Part shown: one piece after another, positions 47,601-58,212 of the stretch
How the letters are laid out: every line of letters begins with the position of its first letter
Position numbering within the stretch: position 1 is the first letter of the stretch
Origin: Rapana venosa
Lineage: Eukaryota > Mollusca > Gastropoda > Neogastropoda > Muricidae
Assembly: GCA_028751875.1 (NCBI GenBank)
Contig: CM054157.1
Location: 6,808,223 to 6,872,222 of the forward strand
Direction: 5' to 3'
Length of the DNA: 64,000 nucleotides
Notes under the pieces: generated by a model
Told to the model about the DNA's origin: nothing
Database searches by the model: none
What the model saw: the letters and a program-made list of their open reading frames with translations, nothing else
Made by a program: the position numbers and the translations under genes

Positions 47601-50600
47601 GGTAGGAGGTAGGAGGTAGGTAGGTAGCAGGTAGTAGGTAGGTGTAGGGAGAGGAGGGAGGGGTAGGTAGGTGGGTAGGCGGTAGGTAGGTAGGGAGGGA
47701 GGGGGGGAGGTAGGTAGGAAAGGTAGGCAGGTAGTTAGGTAGGTAGGTAAGGGGGGTGGAGGGAAGGTAGGATAGGTGCAGGTAGGTTGGTAGGAAAGTA
47801 GGAGGAGAAGGTAGAGGAGGGGGGAGTAGGTGGGAGGGAGGGGTAGTAGAGTAGGGAGGGGAGGTGGGGAGGTAGTAGGTAGGTAGTTAGGGAGGAAATT
47901 AGGTAGTAGGTAGGTAGGAAGGTAGGGAGGAGGTAGGAGGGGTAGGGGGGGAAAAGGGAGGAGGTAGGTGGGTAGGTGGGATGAGGTAGTGAGGTGGGTA
48001 AGGGGAGGAGGGGGTTTAGTAGGAGGGCAGGTAGGTGGGGTAGGTAGTGGGAAAGGAGAGAGGTAGGGAGGGAGTGGGTAGGTAGGCAGGTAGGTGGGTA
48101 GAGTAAGAAGGGGGGTTTAGGGGGGGAGGGAGGTAGGTAGGTAGGTAGGTAGGCAGGGGAGGTAGGTAAGGAGGTATAGGAGTAGGTAGAGGTAGTAGGA
48201 GGAGTGGGGTTAGGAGTAGGTTAGGTAGGAGGGAGGTAGGTAGGTAGGAGGGAGGGAGGGGGAAGGTTTGGTAGGAGGTAGAGAGGGGTAGGGAGGAGGA
48301 GGAGGCGTGGGGAGGTAGAAAAGGTAGGGGGGTAGGAGGTAGGTAGGTAGTAGGGGAAGGAGGGAGGGAGGTAGGAGGTAGGAGGTAGGGGTAGGTAGGT
48401 AAGGAGGAGGTAAGGAGGGAGTTAGGTAGGTAGGTAAGGTTTAGGTAGGAAAGGGTAGGAGAAAAGGAGGTAGGTAGGTAGGGGGTAGGGAGGAGGTAGG
48501 AAAGGTGGTAGGTAGGGAGGGAGGGAGGGAGGTAGTTGGGAGGAGAGAGGTAGGGGGAGGAGGTAGGTAGGAGGTAGGTAGGTAGGTAGGAGGTAGGTAG
48601 GTAGGTAGGGGAGGGGGTAGGAGGTGGGTAGGTAGGTAGGTAGGGGGAGGAAAGGAGGGGGGTTAGGGAGGTTTAGTAGGTAGGTGGTAAGGAGGAGGAG
48701 GGAGGGATTAGGTAGGTGGCGGGTAGGTAGTAAGAAAAAGGGGAGGTAGAATGGGAGGTGGAGGTAGGTAGGTAGCGGTGGTAGGAAAGGAGGGTAGGGA
48801 GGTAGGAGGTAGGTAGTACGGTAGGAGGGAGGGAGTAGGAGGTAGGAGGTAGGTAGGAGGGAGAAGGAGGTAGGTAGGGATAGAGTGGAGGAGGGGAGTA
48901 GGAGGTGGGTAGGTAGTAGACAGGTGGGTGGGTAGGGAAGAGTTAGGAGTGGTAGGAGGTAGGAAAGGGAGTAGGTAGGTAGGAAAGGAGGAGGCAGGTA
49001 GGGAGGTAGTAGTAGGTGGTACAGTAGGTATGGTGGGGAGGAGGTGGGTAGGTAGGTCAGGGGGTAGGGTAGGTGGGGAGGAGGGGAGGGAGGTGGGTTT
49101 AGGTAAGGGGGTGGTAGGTAGGGAGGAGGGAGGTGGGTAGGAAAGGAGGCAGGGAGGGGGTAGTTAGTTAGGTAGGTAAGGGAGGTAGGAGAGGAGGTTT
49201 TGTAGGAAGGTTGTAGGCGGTAGGTAGGGGGGTAGGGAGGGGGTAGGTAGGAGGCGGGGTTTGGAAAGGTAGGAGGAGGGAGGTAGGGAGGTGGGGTAGT
49301 AGGTAGTAGGAGGAAAGTATTAGGTAGGTAGGTAGGTAGGAGGGAGAGGACGGAGGTAGGAGTAATGTAGGTAGGCAGGTAGGTGGAGGAGGTAGGGTAG
49401 GTAGGTGGAGGTAGAGTGTTTTAGGGAGGGAGGAGTCGGTAGGTTCAGGTAGGTAGGTAGGAGGAAGTAGGAGGTAGGGGAAGGGTAGGTAGGGAGGGAG
49501 GTAGGTGGTAGGGTATGGTAGGGAGGAAGGTAGGGGGTAGGTTAGGGGGGGTGTGGGTAGGGGAGGGAGTAGGAAGGAAAGGTAGGGTAGGGAGGGAGGA
49601 GGGGGGAGGTAGGGAGGGGGTTAGGTAGGTAGGTAGGTAGTAGGTTAAGGAGGTAGGTAGGTGGGAGGAGGTAGTAGGTAGGAGGGAGGAGGTAGGTAGG
49701 TGGCAGGTAGGTAGGAGGTAGGAGGTAGGTTTAGGAAGAGGGAGGTATGGGGGGGGTAGGAAAGGTAGTAAGGGTAGGATAGGTGAAGTGGGGTTAGGAA
49801 AGGTAGGTAGGGAGGGAGGGAGTAGGTGGTAGGCAGGTAGGTGGGTAGGTGGGGAAGGGGAAGGGAGGTAGGTAGGGAGGGAGAGTAGGGAAGGGAGGAG
49901 TAGGTAGGTGGGTAGTAGGTAGGGGGGTAGGTAGGTAGGCGGGAGGTAGGTGGTAGGTAGGAGGGAAGGTAGGAGGTAGGTAGGTTAGGTAGGCAGTTAG
50001 GGTAGGTAGGAAGGTGGGTAGGGAGTGGTTGGTAGGCGTTAGTAGGGGAAAGGGGGGAGGTAGTAGGGTAGGTAAGGTACGGAGGTGGGTATGGTAGGGA
50101 GAGGGATGGAGGGAGGTAGGTAGGTAGTAGGTAGGGGGGGAGTAGGTAGGTAGGTAGGTAGGGGGTGAGGGAGGTAGGGAGGAGTAAGGGAAGGTAGGTA
50201 GGTGTAGGTAGGTAGAGGATGTGGGGAGGTAGGTAGGTAGGTAGGTAGGCGGGTAGGTAGGGAGGGAGGTAATGGAGGTAGGTAGGGTAGGTAGGAGTGG
50301 GGTAGGTAGTAGGTAGTAGGTAGGTGGGGGTAGGTAGCAGGAGGTAGGTAATAGGTGGTGTGGGTATGGTAGGAGCAGGAGGTATGTAGGCAGGTGGGGA
50401 GGAGGAGGTAGGTGGGTAGGTAGGAGGGAGGTAGGTAGGTAGGTAGGTAGTAGGGAGGGAGGGAGGTAGGGGTAGGTGGGTGGGGGTAGATAGGGGGAAA
50501 GCAGGTAGGAGGTAGCCAGGAAAGGGGGAGGTAGGTAGGTAGGGAGGGGGAGGTGGGTAGTAGGTAGGTAGGGGGGGAGGGGAGGTAGGTAGGCGGTAGG

Positions 50601-52042
50601 TAGGTAGGTGGGTGGCAGGTGGGAGTAGGTAGTGGGTAGGTAGGTAGGGAGGGAGTAGGGAGGTAGGTAGTGGGCGGGTAGTAGGTGGGAGGTGAATAGT
50701 GAGGTAGGTAGGAGTGGTAGGAAGGTAGGTGGAGGGAGGGGTAGGGAGGTAGGTAGGTAGGTAGGTAGGTAGGCAGGTAGGTAGGAAGGGAAGGAGGTAG
50801 GTAGGTAGGTAGTTGGAAAGGTAGGTAGGTAGGCAGGCAGGTAGGTAGGTAGGTAGGTAGGGGGGAGGAGGGAGGGAAGTAGGAAGGTAGGCAGGTAGGT
50901 AGGTATGTAGGTGGGTGGTAGGTAAGGAGGGAGGTGGAGGGGAGGTGGTAGGTAGTTAGGTAGGTAGTGCAGGTAGGTAGGAGGTAGGCAGGTAGGTAGG
51001 TAGGTAGGTAGGAAGGTAGGTAGGTAGGAAAGAGGTAGGAGGGAGGTAGGGAGGTAGGTAGGTAGGTAGGTAGGCGGGTAGGTAGGTAGGTAGGTAGGTT
51101 TGGGGAGGGAGGGAGGTATTGTAGGTAGGTAAGGAGGGAGGTAGGTGGGTAGGTAGGTGGGGAGAGAGGGAGGTAGGGAGGTAGGTAGGGAGGGAGGTAG
51201 GTAGGTAGGGAGGTAGGTAGGTAGGTAGGGAGGGAGGTAGGGAGGTAGGTAGGAAAGGTAGTAGGCAGGTAGGTGGGTAGGGAGGAGGGGGTAGGGAGGT
51301 AGGTAGTAGGTAGGCAGGTAGGTGGGTAGTAGGGGTAGGTAGGTAGGGGAGGGAGGTAGGAAAAGGTAGGTAGTTAGTAGGTAGGTAGTAGGTAGGTAGG
51401 TAGGTAGGCAGGTAGGTAGGTAGGCAGGTAGGTAGGTAGGCAGGTACGGAGGAGGTAGGGAGGTAGGTAGGGGGGAGGGAGGGAGGTAGGGAGGTAGGTA
51501 GGGAAAGGGGGAGGGAGGGAGGGAGGTAGGTAGGTAGGTAGGGAGGTAGGAGGGTAGGTAGGGGGAGGGAGGTAGGGAGGTAGGTAGGTAGGTAGGTAGA
51601 TAGGCAGGTAGGCAGTAGGTAGGTCAGCAGGTGGGAGGGAGGTAGGGAGGTTGGTAGGTAGGTAGGTTTGGGGTAGGGGAGGTAGGTAGGTAGGAAGTTA
51701 GGAGGGAGGGAGGGGGGGTAGGTGGGTAGGAAGGTAGGCAGGTAGGTAGGTAGGTAGGTAGGTAGGTAGGCAGGTAGGCAGTTAGGTAGGTAGGTAGTAG
51801 GTAGGGGGGGAGGTAGGGAGGTAGGAGGTAGGTAGGCAGGTAGGTAGGTGGGGAGGGAGGTAGGGAGGTATTAGGTGGGTTTGGGTTTAGGCAGGTGGGT
51901 TTAGGAGTAGGTGTAGGTAGGTAGGTAGGTTAGGTTTGGGGAGGTGGTAGGTAGGTGGGCAGGTGGGCAGGTAGGTGGGTTTGGTAGGTAGGTAGTGGGG
52001 GTAGGAGGTGGGTTTAGGAGGCAGGTAGGCAGGTAGGTAGGA
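44645..52042 (+). repeat. GGTA mega-array, about 7.4 kb
   Basis: Tetranucleotide GGTA with frequent GGCA, GGGA and GGTG variants. The first few hundred bases and the region after 50,740 are regular; the middle is irregular with many indels and AAAGG insertions, which may be basecalling errors. The strand is almost free of C. The 303-codon minus-strand frame at 45,738-46,649 is a Tyr/Leu/Pro/Ser repeat translation, not a gene. Confidence 0.97.
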
Positions 52043-52190
52043 TGGCAGCAGAATCTATCTGGCGACATAGGAAAACCGGGGCCTCACATTAATGTGGACC
52101 GTCAAGTCAATGTGAGATAACATTTTGGTCTCCTGATGAACGCAGACAAGGGAAAAAATTAGTTAGGATGCTTCCATGAGTAATACTAGG
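52043..52190. other. Unique spacer
   Basis: Short unique sequence between the GGTA array and GA repeats. It contains CACATTAATGTGGACC and CAATGTGAGATAACA. No gene. Confidence 0.6.
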
Positions 52191-52558
52191 TAGGGAAGAG
52201 ACAGAGAAAGAGACAGAGAAATAGACAGAAAGAAGAGAGAGGGAGAGAGAGAGAAGAGAGAGAGGAGAAAGAGAGAGAGAGAGATACAGAGACAGACAGA
52301 TACAGAGACAGACAGATACATAGACAGACAGATACAGAACAGACAGATACAGAGACAGACAGATACAGAGACAGACAGATACAGAGACAGGAAGAGAGAG
52401 AGAGAGGGGGAGGGAGAGAAAGAGACAGACAGACACACAGGCAGGCAGGCAATTAGGGAACCAGAGACACAAAGAGAGAGACAGAGACAGAGAGAAAGAC
52501 AGAGACGATAGGCAGACGGCAGACATGCAGACAGAGACTAGAGAGAGAGATGGGGGGG
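52191..52558. repeat. GA and GACA/GATACA repeats
   Basis: (GA)n with a minisatellite-like block of GACAGACAGATACAGA units at about 52,289-52,388. Confidence 0.95.
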
Positions 52559-52589
52559 TGGGGAGAAAAGAATGAGAGTGGTATATGTG

Positions 52590-52860
52590 TTTGGTGTGTG
52601 TGTGTGTGTGTGTGTGTGTGCTCGCGCGCACGCGCGCGTGTGTATGTGTGTGTGTGTGTGTGCCTGTGTGTGTGCGTTTTTGTTTGTGTTTTTGTGTGTG
52701 TTTGGGTATGTGTGTGCGCGCGCGCATGTGTGTGTATGTGTGGTGTGTGGTGTGTGTGCGCGCGCGCAGGCGCATGTGTGTATGTGTGTGTGTGGTATGT
52801 GTGTGCGGGGCGCGCAGCGCGCGCGCGCGCGCACGCGTGTGTATGTATGTGTATGTGTTT
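52590..52860. repeat. GT/GC dinucleotide mosaic
   Basis: (GT)n blocks alternating with (GC)n runs. Alternating purine-pyrimidine throughout, so it has Z-DNA potential. Confidence 0.95.
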
Positions 52861-53030
52861 TTGAACGCGACCCAGAATGACAAGAGAAGAACTCCCTGTA
52901 GACTGTTTTCCTTTGAAACCCAAAGCTAGATATAGAGATTTCAACAACTCTGCCATCGCCAGTCAGAGGAGAAAATCAAGCTTCAACACCAAAGAAAACC
53001 CCCACATCCTTTGTCCAGATATCTGAGGGA

Positions 53031-53595
53031 TGGGATAGTCTAGTGGTTAGAACATTGCGCTCGCAATCTGACGACCCGGGTTCGATTCCCGTTCAAGGGG
53101 GATTTTTTTTTCTGGAGTTAACATCAGTTCCGACTCCACTCTTCCCTTAAGTCCTTCCGATGAGACTATAAACCGAGGAGGTCCCGTGTGCGTACGCACG
53201 CAGAACATCTTGCACACACGTTAAAACCCGTTCCGCTTTTATTTATTTTATTATTTGTTTATTCTATTATCCGAGGTAATGGATTTAGCACTTATGCGCT
53301 TTTTAATCTAGTCCCGGTGAAATGCGGATTGTGAATTCTCTAACTGTGGCCCCCGGGCCACAATGGCCTACTCTTACAAAACGGAACAGTTTCGTGTGGC
53401 CAAGAGGGTGCGTGCCTTCGCAACGGGACCTGGTTTATAAGTTCTCCGAAGGACTTTTCGAAAGAGAAAGGCCATTGTGTCCCGGTGGGAACGGATGACA
53501 AAATTGACACAACTGCAAACACATGGGGACTGGATGCGAAAAAGCACCCCAAGTGCTTATTCCATTATCCTCGATATAAAAGAATAAATAAATAA
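53031..53595 (+). mobile_element. Full SINE interrupted by an inverted SINE
   Basis: The plus-strand SINE starts with GATGGGATAGTCTAGTGGTT (A box) and has B box GGGTTCGATTCCCG, CTGGAGTTAACATC, GTCCTTCCGATGAGACTATA and CCCGTTCCGCTTTT up to 53,240. It resumes near 53,455 with TTCGAAAGAGAAAGGCCATT, GTGGGAACGGATGACAAAA and AAGTGCTTATTCCATTATCC, ending in an (AAAT)n/(AAAG)n stretch. The break falls between TTCCGCTTTT and CGAAAGAG, which are adjacent in uninterrupted copies. Confidence 0.85.
53241..53454 (-). mobile_element. 5'-truncated SINE inserted in the SINE above
   Basis: Minus-strand SINE: it begins (3' side) with TTATCCGAGGTAATGGATTT, continues through the complements of AAAGCGCATAAGTGC and of GAGTAGGCCATTGTGG, and ends near TCTCCGAAGGACT, the complement of the AGTCCTTCGGA landmark. 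The tRNA head is missing. The inserted and host copies can pair over much of their length. Confidence 0.8.
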
Positions 53596-53694
53596 AAGAA
53601 AGAAAGAAAGAAAGAAATAGTTCCAAAAAGTCGTTCTATGACAGTGGACAAAGGACCCATCAAAGAAGAAAGCATCGATATCGCAAAATGATGT

Positions 53695-53696
53695 CG

Positions 53697-53754
<58 letters not shown>
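53695..53754. repeat. (GTT)20
   Basis: Uninterrupted GTT triplets, giving poly-Gln and poly-Asn antisense frames. In the 21,108 copy this repeat is broken up. Confidence 0.98.
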
Positions 53755-53756
<2 letters not shown>

Positions 53757-54790
53757 TTTAAAGGAGTGTTGATGCCATAATACAAACAAGTTTTGGCAAA
53801 TACAAAGGAAATTTTGTTTTCAAAAACTGTTGCTGGTTCCACAGGAAAGAAAAAAATTCCACCCCTCCTCCCTGTCCTTGTCTTGGCATGTCTCTCCTTC
53901 TGTCTTTCAGTTTGGTTTATGTATATTGTGTGAGCAAATGCCCTTCCCCTACCCCCTAAATACACACACACAACACACACACACACACAGGCGTGTACAC
54001 ACATAGGGATAAGCATACATACACACACACACATACACACACACAAACCATGCTAATCCACTTGAGCCATTTCGAACTGGTTATATTCTAATAGAGGTCA
54101 TGTGATTAGTAGGGCCGGAAAGCAGAACGCATCCGTTAACACAAAGTAAACGACTTTCCAATAATGTCGTAAAGGCCTGACTGGCAAGAGGCCAGTCACT
54201 GAATAAGAGCAGACGACAGCTCCAGTCGTTTGTCAGGCTGCATTTGGTGTCTGCTTGGTGGTTTGTTGGTGTGATACAAGTGGCAGGAGAGAGAGAGAGA
54301 GACTGAAAAAGGAAGAAGAGAGAAACACTGAGGGAAATGAATAGGAGAGAGACAGACAGACAGACAGACAGAGACAGAGACAGAGAGATGTTTAAATTGG
54401 TTTTTAATGCCATGTGTCTTATCTTCTGTTTGGTATGCAAAACCTGTCAACTGTAGGGCCTAGACAAGGATGTAGGAGAGTTTCTGGGACGTCTATTTGT
54501 TAGAGAGTTTGGGGTTTTTTTTAAGCCCAACTGTGTGTTTTAGTTTGGCAACAAAAGTCATCACTGTTTCATATAGTGTTTGGCATTGTATTAGTACTAT
54601 GTAAGCGTTTGTGTGGAGAACACTGTGCCAGCCATCAAGAGATATTGAAAAAAAGAAACCTTAAAATGGTGAACATGGTATGACAGATTAACTGGAGACG
54701 TTTTGGTCTCTGATTGACAGTTATGAGATGAAAAATGTCCACATATCCTCATCTTCTTCCCCTCCCCTCCCCTACCCTTCTCCCCTTTTG
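53755..54790. other. Unique DNA with short CA, GA and GACA runs
   Basis: Clean counterpart of 21,186-22,400. CA runs near 53,966-54,044, GA near 54,286-54,302 and GACA near 54,352-54,374. No gene recognised. Confidence 0.6.
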
Positions 54791-54794
54791 GTTG

Positions 54795-54805
54795 CTCTCT
54801 CTCTT

Positions 54806-54903
<98 letters not shown>

Positions 54904-54930
54904 TTTCTCTCTGGCTCTCTCGCTCGCTCT
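54795..54930. repeat. CT array
   Basis: (CT)n with CG interruptions. It marks the right edge of the region that has a degraded copy at 16-22 kb. Confidence 0.96.
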
Positions 54931-55154
54931 ACTGCTTTTATTAGCAATAAAGGCCAAACATGCCTTACACTTCCTTCAAATTCAACATGCTTTTGGCATT
55001 AAGATATTTCTTCTGGTTGGAAGTATTATCAAGAGCTGCAGGAAGGGGGAGGTGGAAGATGAGCCTGAGAGGATGAGCAGGAGGGAGAGGAGACAGAGGA
55101 GTGAGAGGAGGGGTAAGAGAAGGAGGAGGAGAAGAAGGGGGAGGGAAGAATTGC

Positions 55155-55224
55155 GAAGAAGAAGAAGAAGAAGAAGAAGAAGAAGAAGAAGAAGAAGAAG
55201 AAGAAGAAGAAGAAGAAGAAGAAG
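55155..55224. repeat. (GAA)n, about 23 units
   Basis: Nearly pure GAA/TTC triplets preceded by a purine-rich stretch from about 55,040. A long polypurine-polypyrimidine tract with triplex potential. Confidence 0.97.
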
Positions 55225-55309
55225 AGAGGAAAAAATAATTGTCTGGCTGTCTTGTTTTTGTTTCTTCCTATCATCATTCCTTTGTTTCCATCTTTTACTT
55301 ACCTCTCCT

Positions 55310-55368
55310 TCTCTCTCTTTCTGTCTGTCTGTCTGCCACCCCCACCCCCCTTCCTCTCTCTCTCTCCC

Positions 55369-55465
<97 letters not shown>
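55310..55465. repeat. CTGT and CT array
   Basis: Short (CTGT)n, a C-rich link, then interrupted (CT)n. Confidence 0.96.
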
Positions 55466-55796
55466 ACTTTATTGGAAAACTGCTACGATTTGATATACTC
55501 AATATGGATGATTTTTCTTAGAGAGTATCTTCTTTCTATGATTGGGTTATGATTGATTTAAGGTTTATAATCAAGAAATAGAATAAATGGTGTTTTTCTT
55601 TTGTATTCAGTCATGAACTGTTACTGATATAATCTTTTTGCATTATTTGGCTATGTATATGTTGGTGTTTTTCTTCTCTAATCAGTCATAAATCATTGTT
55701 TGTGCATTTGCTTTGCCAATGATATGAATGAACCCATTGTTTTATCCCAAGCCCAACAAATGTATTGTGGTCCAAGGCCAATGTACATTAAATCAT
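55466..55796. other. AT-rich unique DNA
   Basis: Contains the similar stretches TGGTGTTTTTCTTTTGTATT at 55,589 and TTGGTGTTTTTCTTCTCTAA at 55,662, so a short internal duplication of about 75 bases is likely. No gene recognised. Confidence 0.45.
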
Positions 55797-55824
55797 TTCA
55801 GTGTTCAGTGTTCAGTGTTCAGTG
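55797..55824. repeat. (TTCAGTG)4
   Basis: Four perfect 7-base units directly before a CT array. Confidence 0.97.
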
Positions 55825-55828
55825 TTCT

Positions 55829-55830
55829 CT

Positions 55831-55867
<37 letters not shown>

Positions 55868-55903
55868 CCGCTTTCTCGCTCTCTCTATGGATCTCTGTCT
55901 CTG

Positions 55904-55944
<41 letters not shown>

Positions 55945-55965
55945 ATCTGTCTGTCTATCTCACTG

Positions 55966-56012
<47 letters not shown>

Positions 56013-56029
56013 ATCCCTGTCAATCTGGA

Positions 56030-56071
<42 letters not shown>

Positions 56072-56182
56072 CTCTCCCTCTCTCTCTCTCTGGATTCCTG
56101 TCTCTCTGGATCTCTCGCTGTCCCTCTCTCTCTCTTTCTCTCTCTCTCTCTCTGGATCCCTGTCTCTCTGGATCTCTCGCTG

Positions 56183-56262
<80 letters not shown>
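55829..56262. repeat. CT array with 62-base higher-order repeat, then CA
   Basis: (CT)n to about 56,223 and (CA)n to 56,262. Within it TGGAT[T/C]CCTGTCTCTCTGG plus ATCTCTCGCTGTCCC occurs at 56,091 and 56,153; a related spacer (GATCCCTGTCAATCTGGATC) occurs near 56,012. Confidence 0.96.
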
Positions 56263-56264
<2 letters not shown>

Positions 56265-56266
<2 letters not shown>

Positions 56267-56690
56267 ACTACAGAACACTAGAAAAATAAACAGTAAACCT
56301 TCTGCATTAGGCAGCTAAAGATCTACGAACAGCCTCCATAACAAACAAAGAAAATTATGGATACGACGTAGATAAGAACAATGAGAACAACGTGCACTGA
56401 GCAAATCTTAATTGTACTGTATTGTATTCTATTGTTCTATATTATACTGTACTGTATGGTATTGTATTGTATACCACTTTAAGTCACGGCATGTTTTTCT
56501 TTGCGTGAAATTCGGGGCTGCTCTTCCAGGGTAGAGCTCGTTGCCACAAGAACAGCGCCACCCATTATTGTCTAACCTTATTTTTCCTGTCTGCATGTAT
56601 ATTAATTTTGTTTACCTATCAAAGTGGCTTTTTTTTTACTACAGGATTTTGCGAGGAACAACCCTCTTGTTGTCGTGGGCTCTTTTTATG
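56265..56690. other. No recognised feature
   Basis: Contains a TATTG/TACTG-rich stretch at about 56,415-56,475. Otherwise unique. Confidence 0.4.
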
Positions 56691-56715
56691 TTCGCTAAAT
56701 TGTGTGTTGCACACG

Positions 56716-56746
<31 letters not shown>

Positions 56747-56866
56747 TAGCACTCAGACCACCATTCATGGTCTAGTGAATGGGAGAAAAAACTTAAGCGC
56801 ACACGGGGATCGAACCACCCACCCCACACTTCCAACCCAGACGTTTTGCTTTCTAAGAGGGTACGG
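56690..56866 (-). mobile_element. SINE of a third head type
   Basis: On the minus strand: AGCAAAACGTCTGGGTTGG, TGGTTCGATCCCCGTGTGCG (B-box-like), then GTGCTAGTCTTTCGGATGAG and ACGATAAACCGAGGTCCCGT. The GATGAGAC.ATAAACCGAGG core is the same as in the main SINE, but the sequence before it differs, so a shared central domain with a different head is likely. Confidence 0.6.
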
Positions 56867-56867
56867 G

Positions 56868-56928
56868 GGACGGGATAGCCTAGTGGTTACAACATTGCGC
56901 TCGCAATCTGACAACCCGGGATCGCCTC
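56868..56928 (+). mobile_element. SINE head, truncated at a LINE junction
   Basis: GGGGACGGGATAGCCTAGTG, GTTACAACATTGCGCTCGCA, ATCTGACAACCCGGGATCG is the main SINE head with A and B boxes. It stops at about 56,928, where LINE sequence (TTTAATGTCTCCACAAAACT) begins. The rest of the SINE is not found downstream. Confidence 0.75.
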
Positions 56929-56929
56929 T

Positions 56930-57505
56930 GTACAAAATTTAATGTCTCCACAAAACTGCACCCCCCCTCTGTGAATGTACACACCTTCACTTCCCTCCGC
57001 TCTACTGGCAGATACCGTTGGTGCCTACGAATACCTAGATTCAGCCAATCCACCGATGGCCGCCGCCGCTCTTTCTCTATTACGGTCCATCGACCTGGGA
57101 ATGAGCTCCCCTCTCTCCCTCTTCGCCAGAGCCTAGTTATGACACTGTTAAATCCAGCCTGCAAGACAATTTATTTTAAAACCTTGATTTTCCCCCCTCC
57201 TGTTTCATATCAGAGCTATCCAACCTCACTAACCCATGTCCTATCACCCTGCTAAGTGTACGACCTTTATGATGGTATGTGTGTGTGTGCTTACGAAAAA
57301 CATTTGACTATTGAAAATTTATTTAATAGATTTTGTCTGCAAGCCCACCAATGTTTATAAATACTGTTTGTTTAAACTATTGATTATTTCTCATTGATTG
57401 CCATGACTATGTAAGATTAGGTTGAATGCATGCGCTTTGATTTGTCCTTTGCAAGATAAGCGCCTATATAAGTTCCATTTATTATTATCATTATTAATTA
57501 TTATC
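56930..57505 (+). mobile_element. LINE 3' fragment, plus strand
   Basis: AATGTCTCCACAAAACTGCA matches AATGTCTCCACAAATCTGCA at 7,900. The open frame 56,971-57,255 reads through a segment resembling the LINE C-terminus, with short frameshifts (I-P-R-F or T-Q-I-Q, then R-P, then W/G-N-E). A GT run near 57,277 and the 3' tail (GCGCTTTGATTTGTCCTTTG, then CTATATAAGTTCCATTTATT) follow. Confidence 0.8.
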
Positions 57506-57860
57506 ATTTGTCTAACAACACCTAGATACTCACAGCCAGTGGATAGAGGGACTGATGTATTGCCGAGTTCTATTGAAGTTGTTGTAATGGAAAGGGTTTG
57601 TGTTTGGTTCCCTACGAGCATGGCTTCGGATTTATCTGCATTTAATTTGTTCTCTGTCATCTTAGTTTTGAATATCTTCAAAAGCAGTGGACCATATTTT
57701 GTCAGGAAGACGGCAGATTTTCAAGAGGAGCACTGCTTTGAATCTGAGAGTCCATCTGCTTTGAAATCTGAGAGTCATCTGCTTTGAATCGAGAGTCATC
57801 TGCGTAAAATGATTGGAGATATGATAGTTTATTATATGGACATTTACAGACATTTGATAT
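57506..57860 (-). pseudogene. LINE reverse transcriptase fragment
   Basis: On the minus strand a frame encodes L-N-A-D-K-S-E-A-M-L-V-G, S-I-E-L-G-N-T and G-C-E-Y-L-G-V, the RT region just after the catalytic Y-A-D-D box; homologous DNA lies at about 41,505-41,770. At 57,734-57,800 the codons around A-D-D-S-Q are present about three times in tandem. Both ends are truncated and it abuts the tail of a plus-strand LINE. Confidence 0.8.
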
Positions 57861-57959
57861 TTTTTGCAGTTCTATTAAAACTGAAAGGGTTGTCTGTTTC
57901 CCAATTTAGTTTCTAATGATATGAATATGCTTTTAAGAGCTTGACGTAATGAACATGTG

Positions 57960-58155
57960 TGCTCAAGGTGGAGGAGATGGCTACATGTTGTGTGTGGTGT
58001 GAGTGTGTATATGTGAGTGTGAGGTGCATGGAGTGTGTGTGTATGAGTATGGGTGTGTGTGACTGTGTATGTGTATGGTGTGTGGTGGTGGGGGGGGGGT
58101 GGTTGGGGGTGATGGGTGGTGGGTGTGTGTGTGTGTGTGTGTGTTGTGTGTGTGT

Positions 58156-58194
<39 letters not shown>

Positions 58195-58205
58195 TGTGTG
58201 GAGTG
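57960..58205. repeat. GT-rich array with G-run
   Basis: Interrupted GTGT with GGT and a G-run near 58,090. Confidence 0.93.
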
Positions 58206-58212
58206 AGTGCTA

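Noticed and set aside
44645..52042. Telomere or telomere-like array
   Set aside because: The unit is GGTA, not the TTAGGG expected for molluscs, and it is internal with unique DNA on both sides.
53031..53110. Functional tRNA genes at the A and B boxes
   Set aside because: The tRNA-like heads continue into a conserved SINE body and lack a clean cloverleaf end; they are SINE promoters.
54728..55552. 274-codon plus-strand frame
   Set aside because: It spans CT, purine-rich and GAA repeats and contains only Ser/Leu, Arg/Glu and repeat segments.
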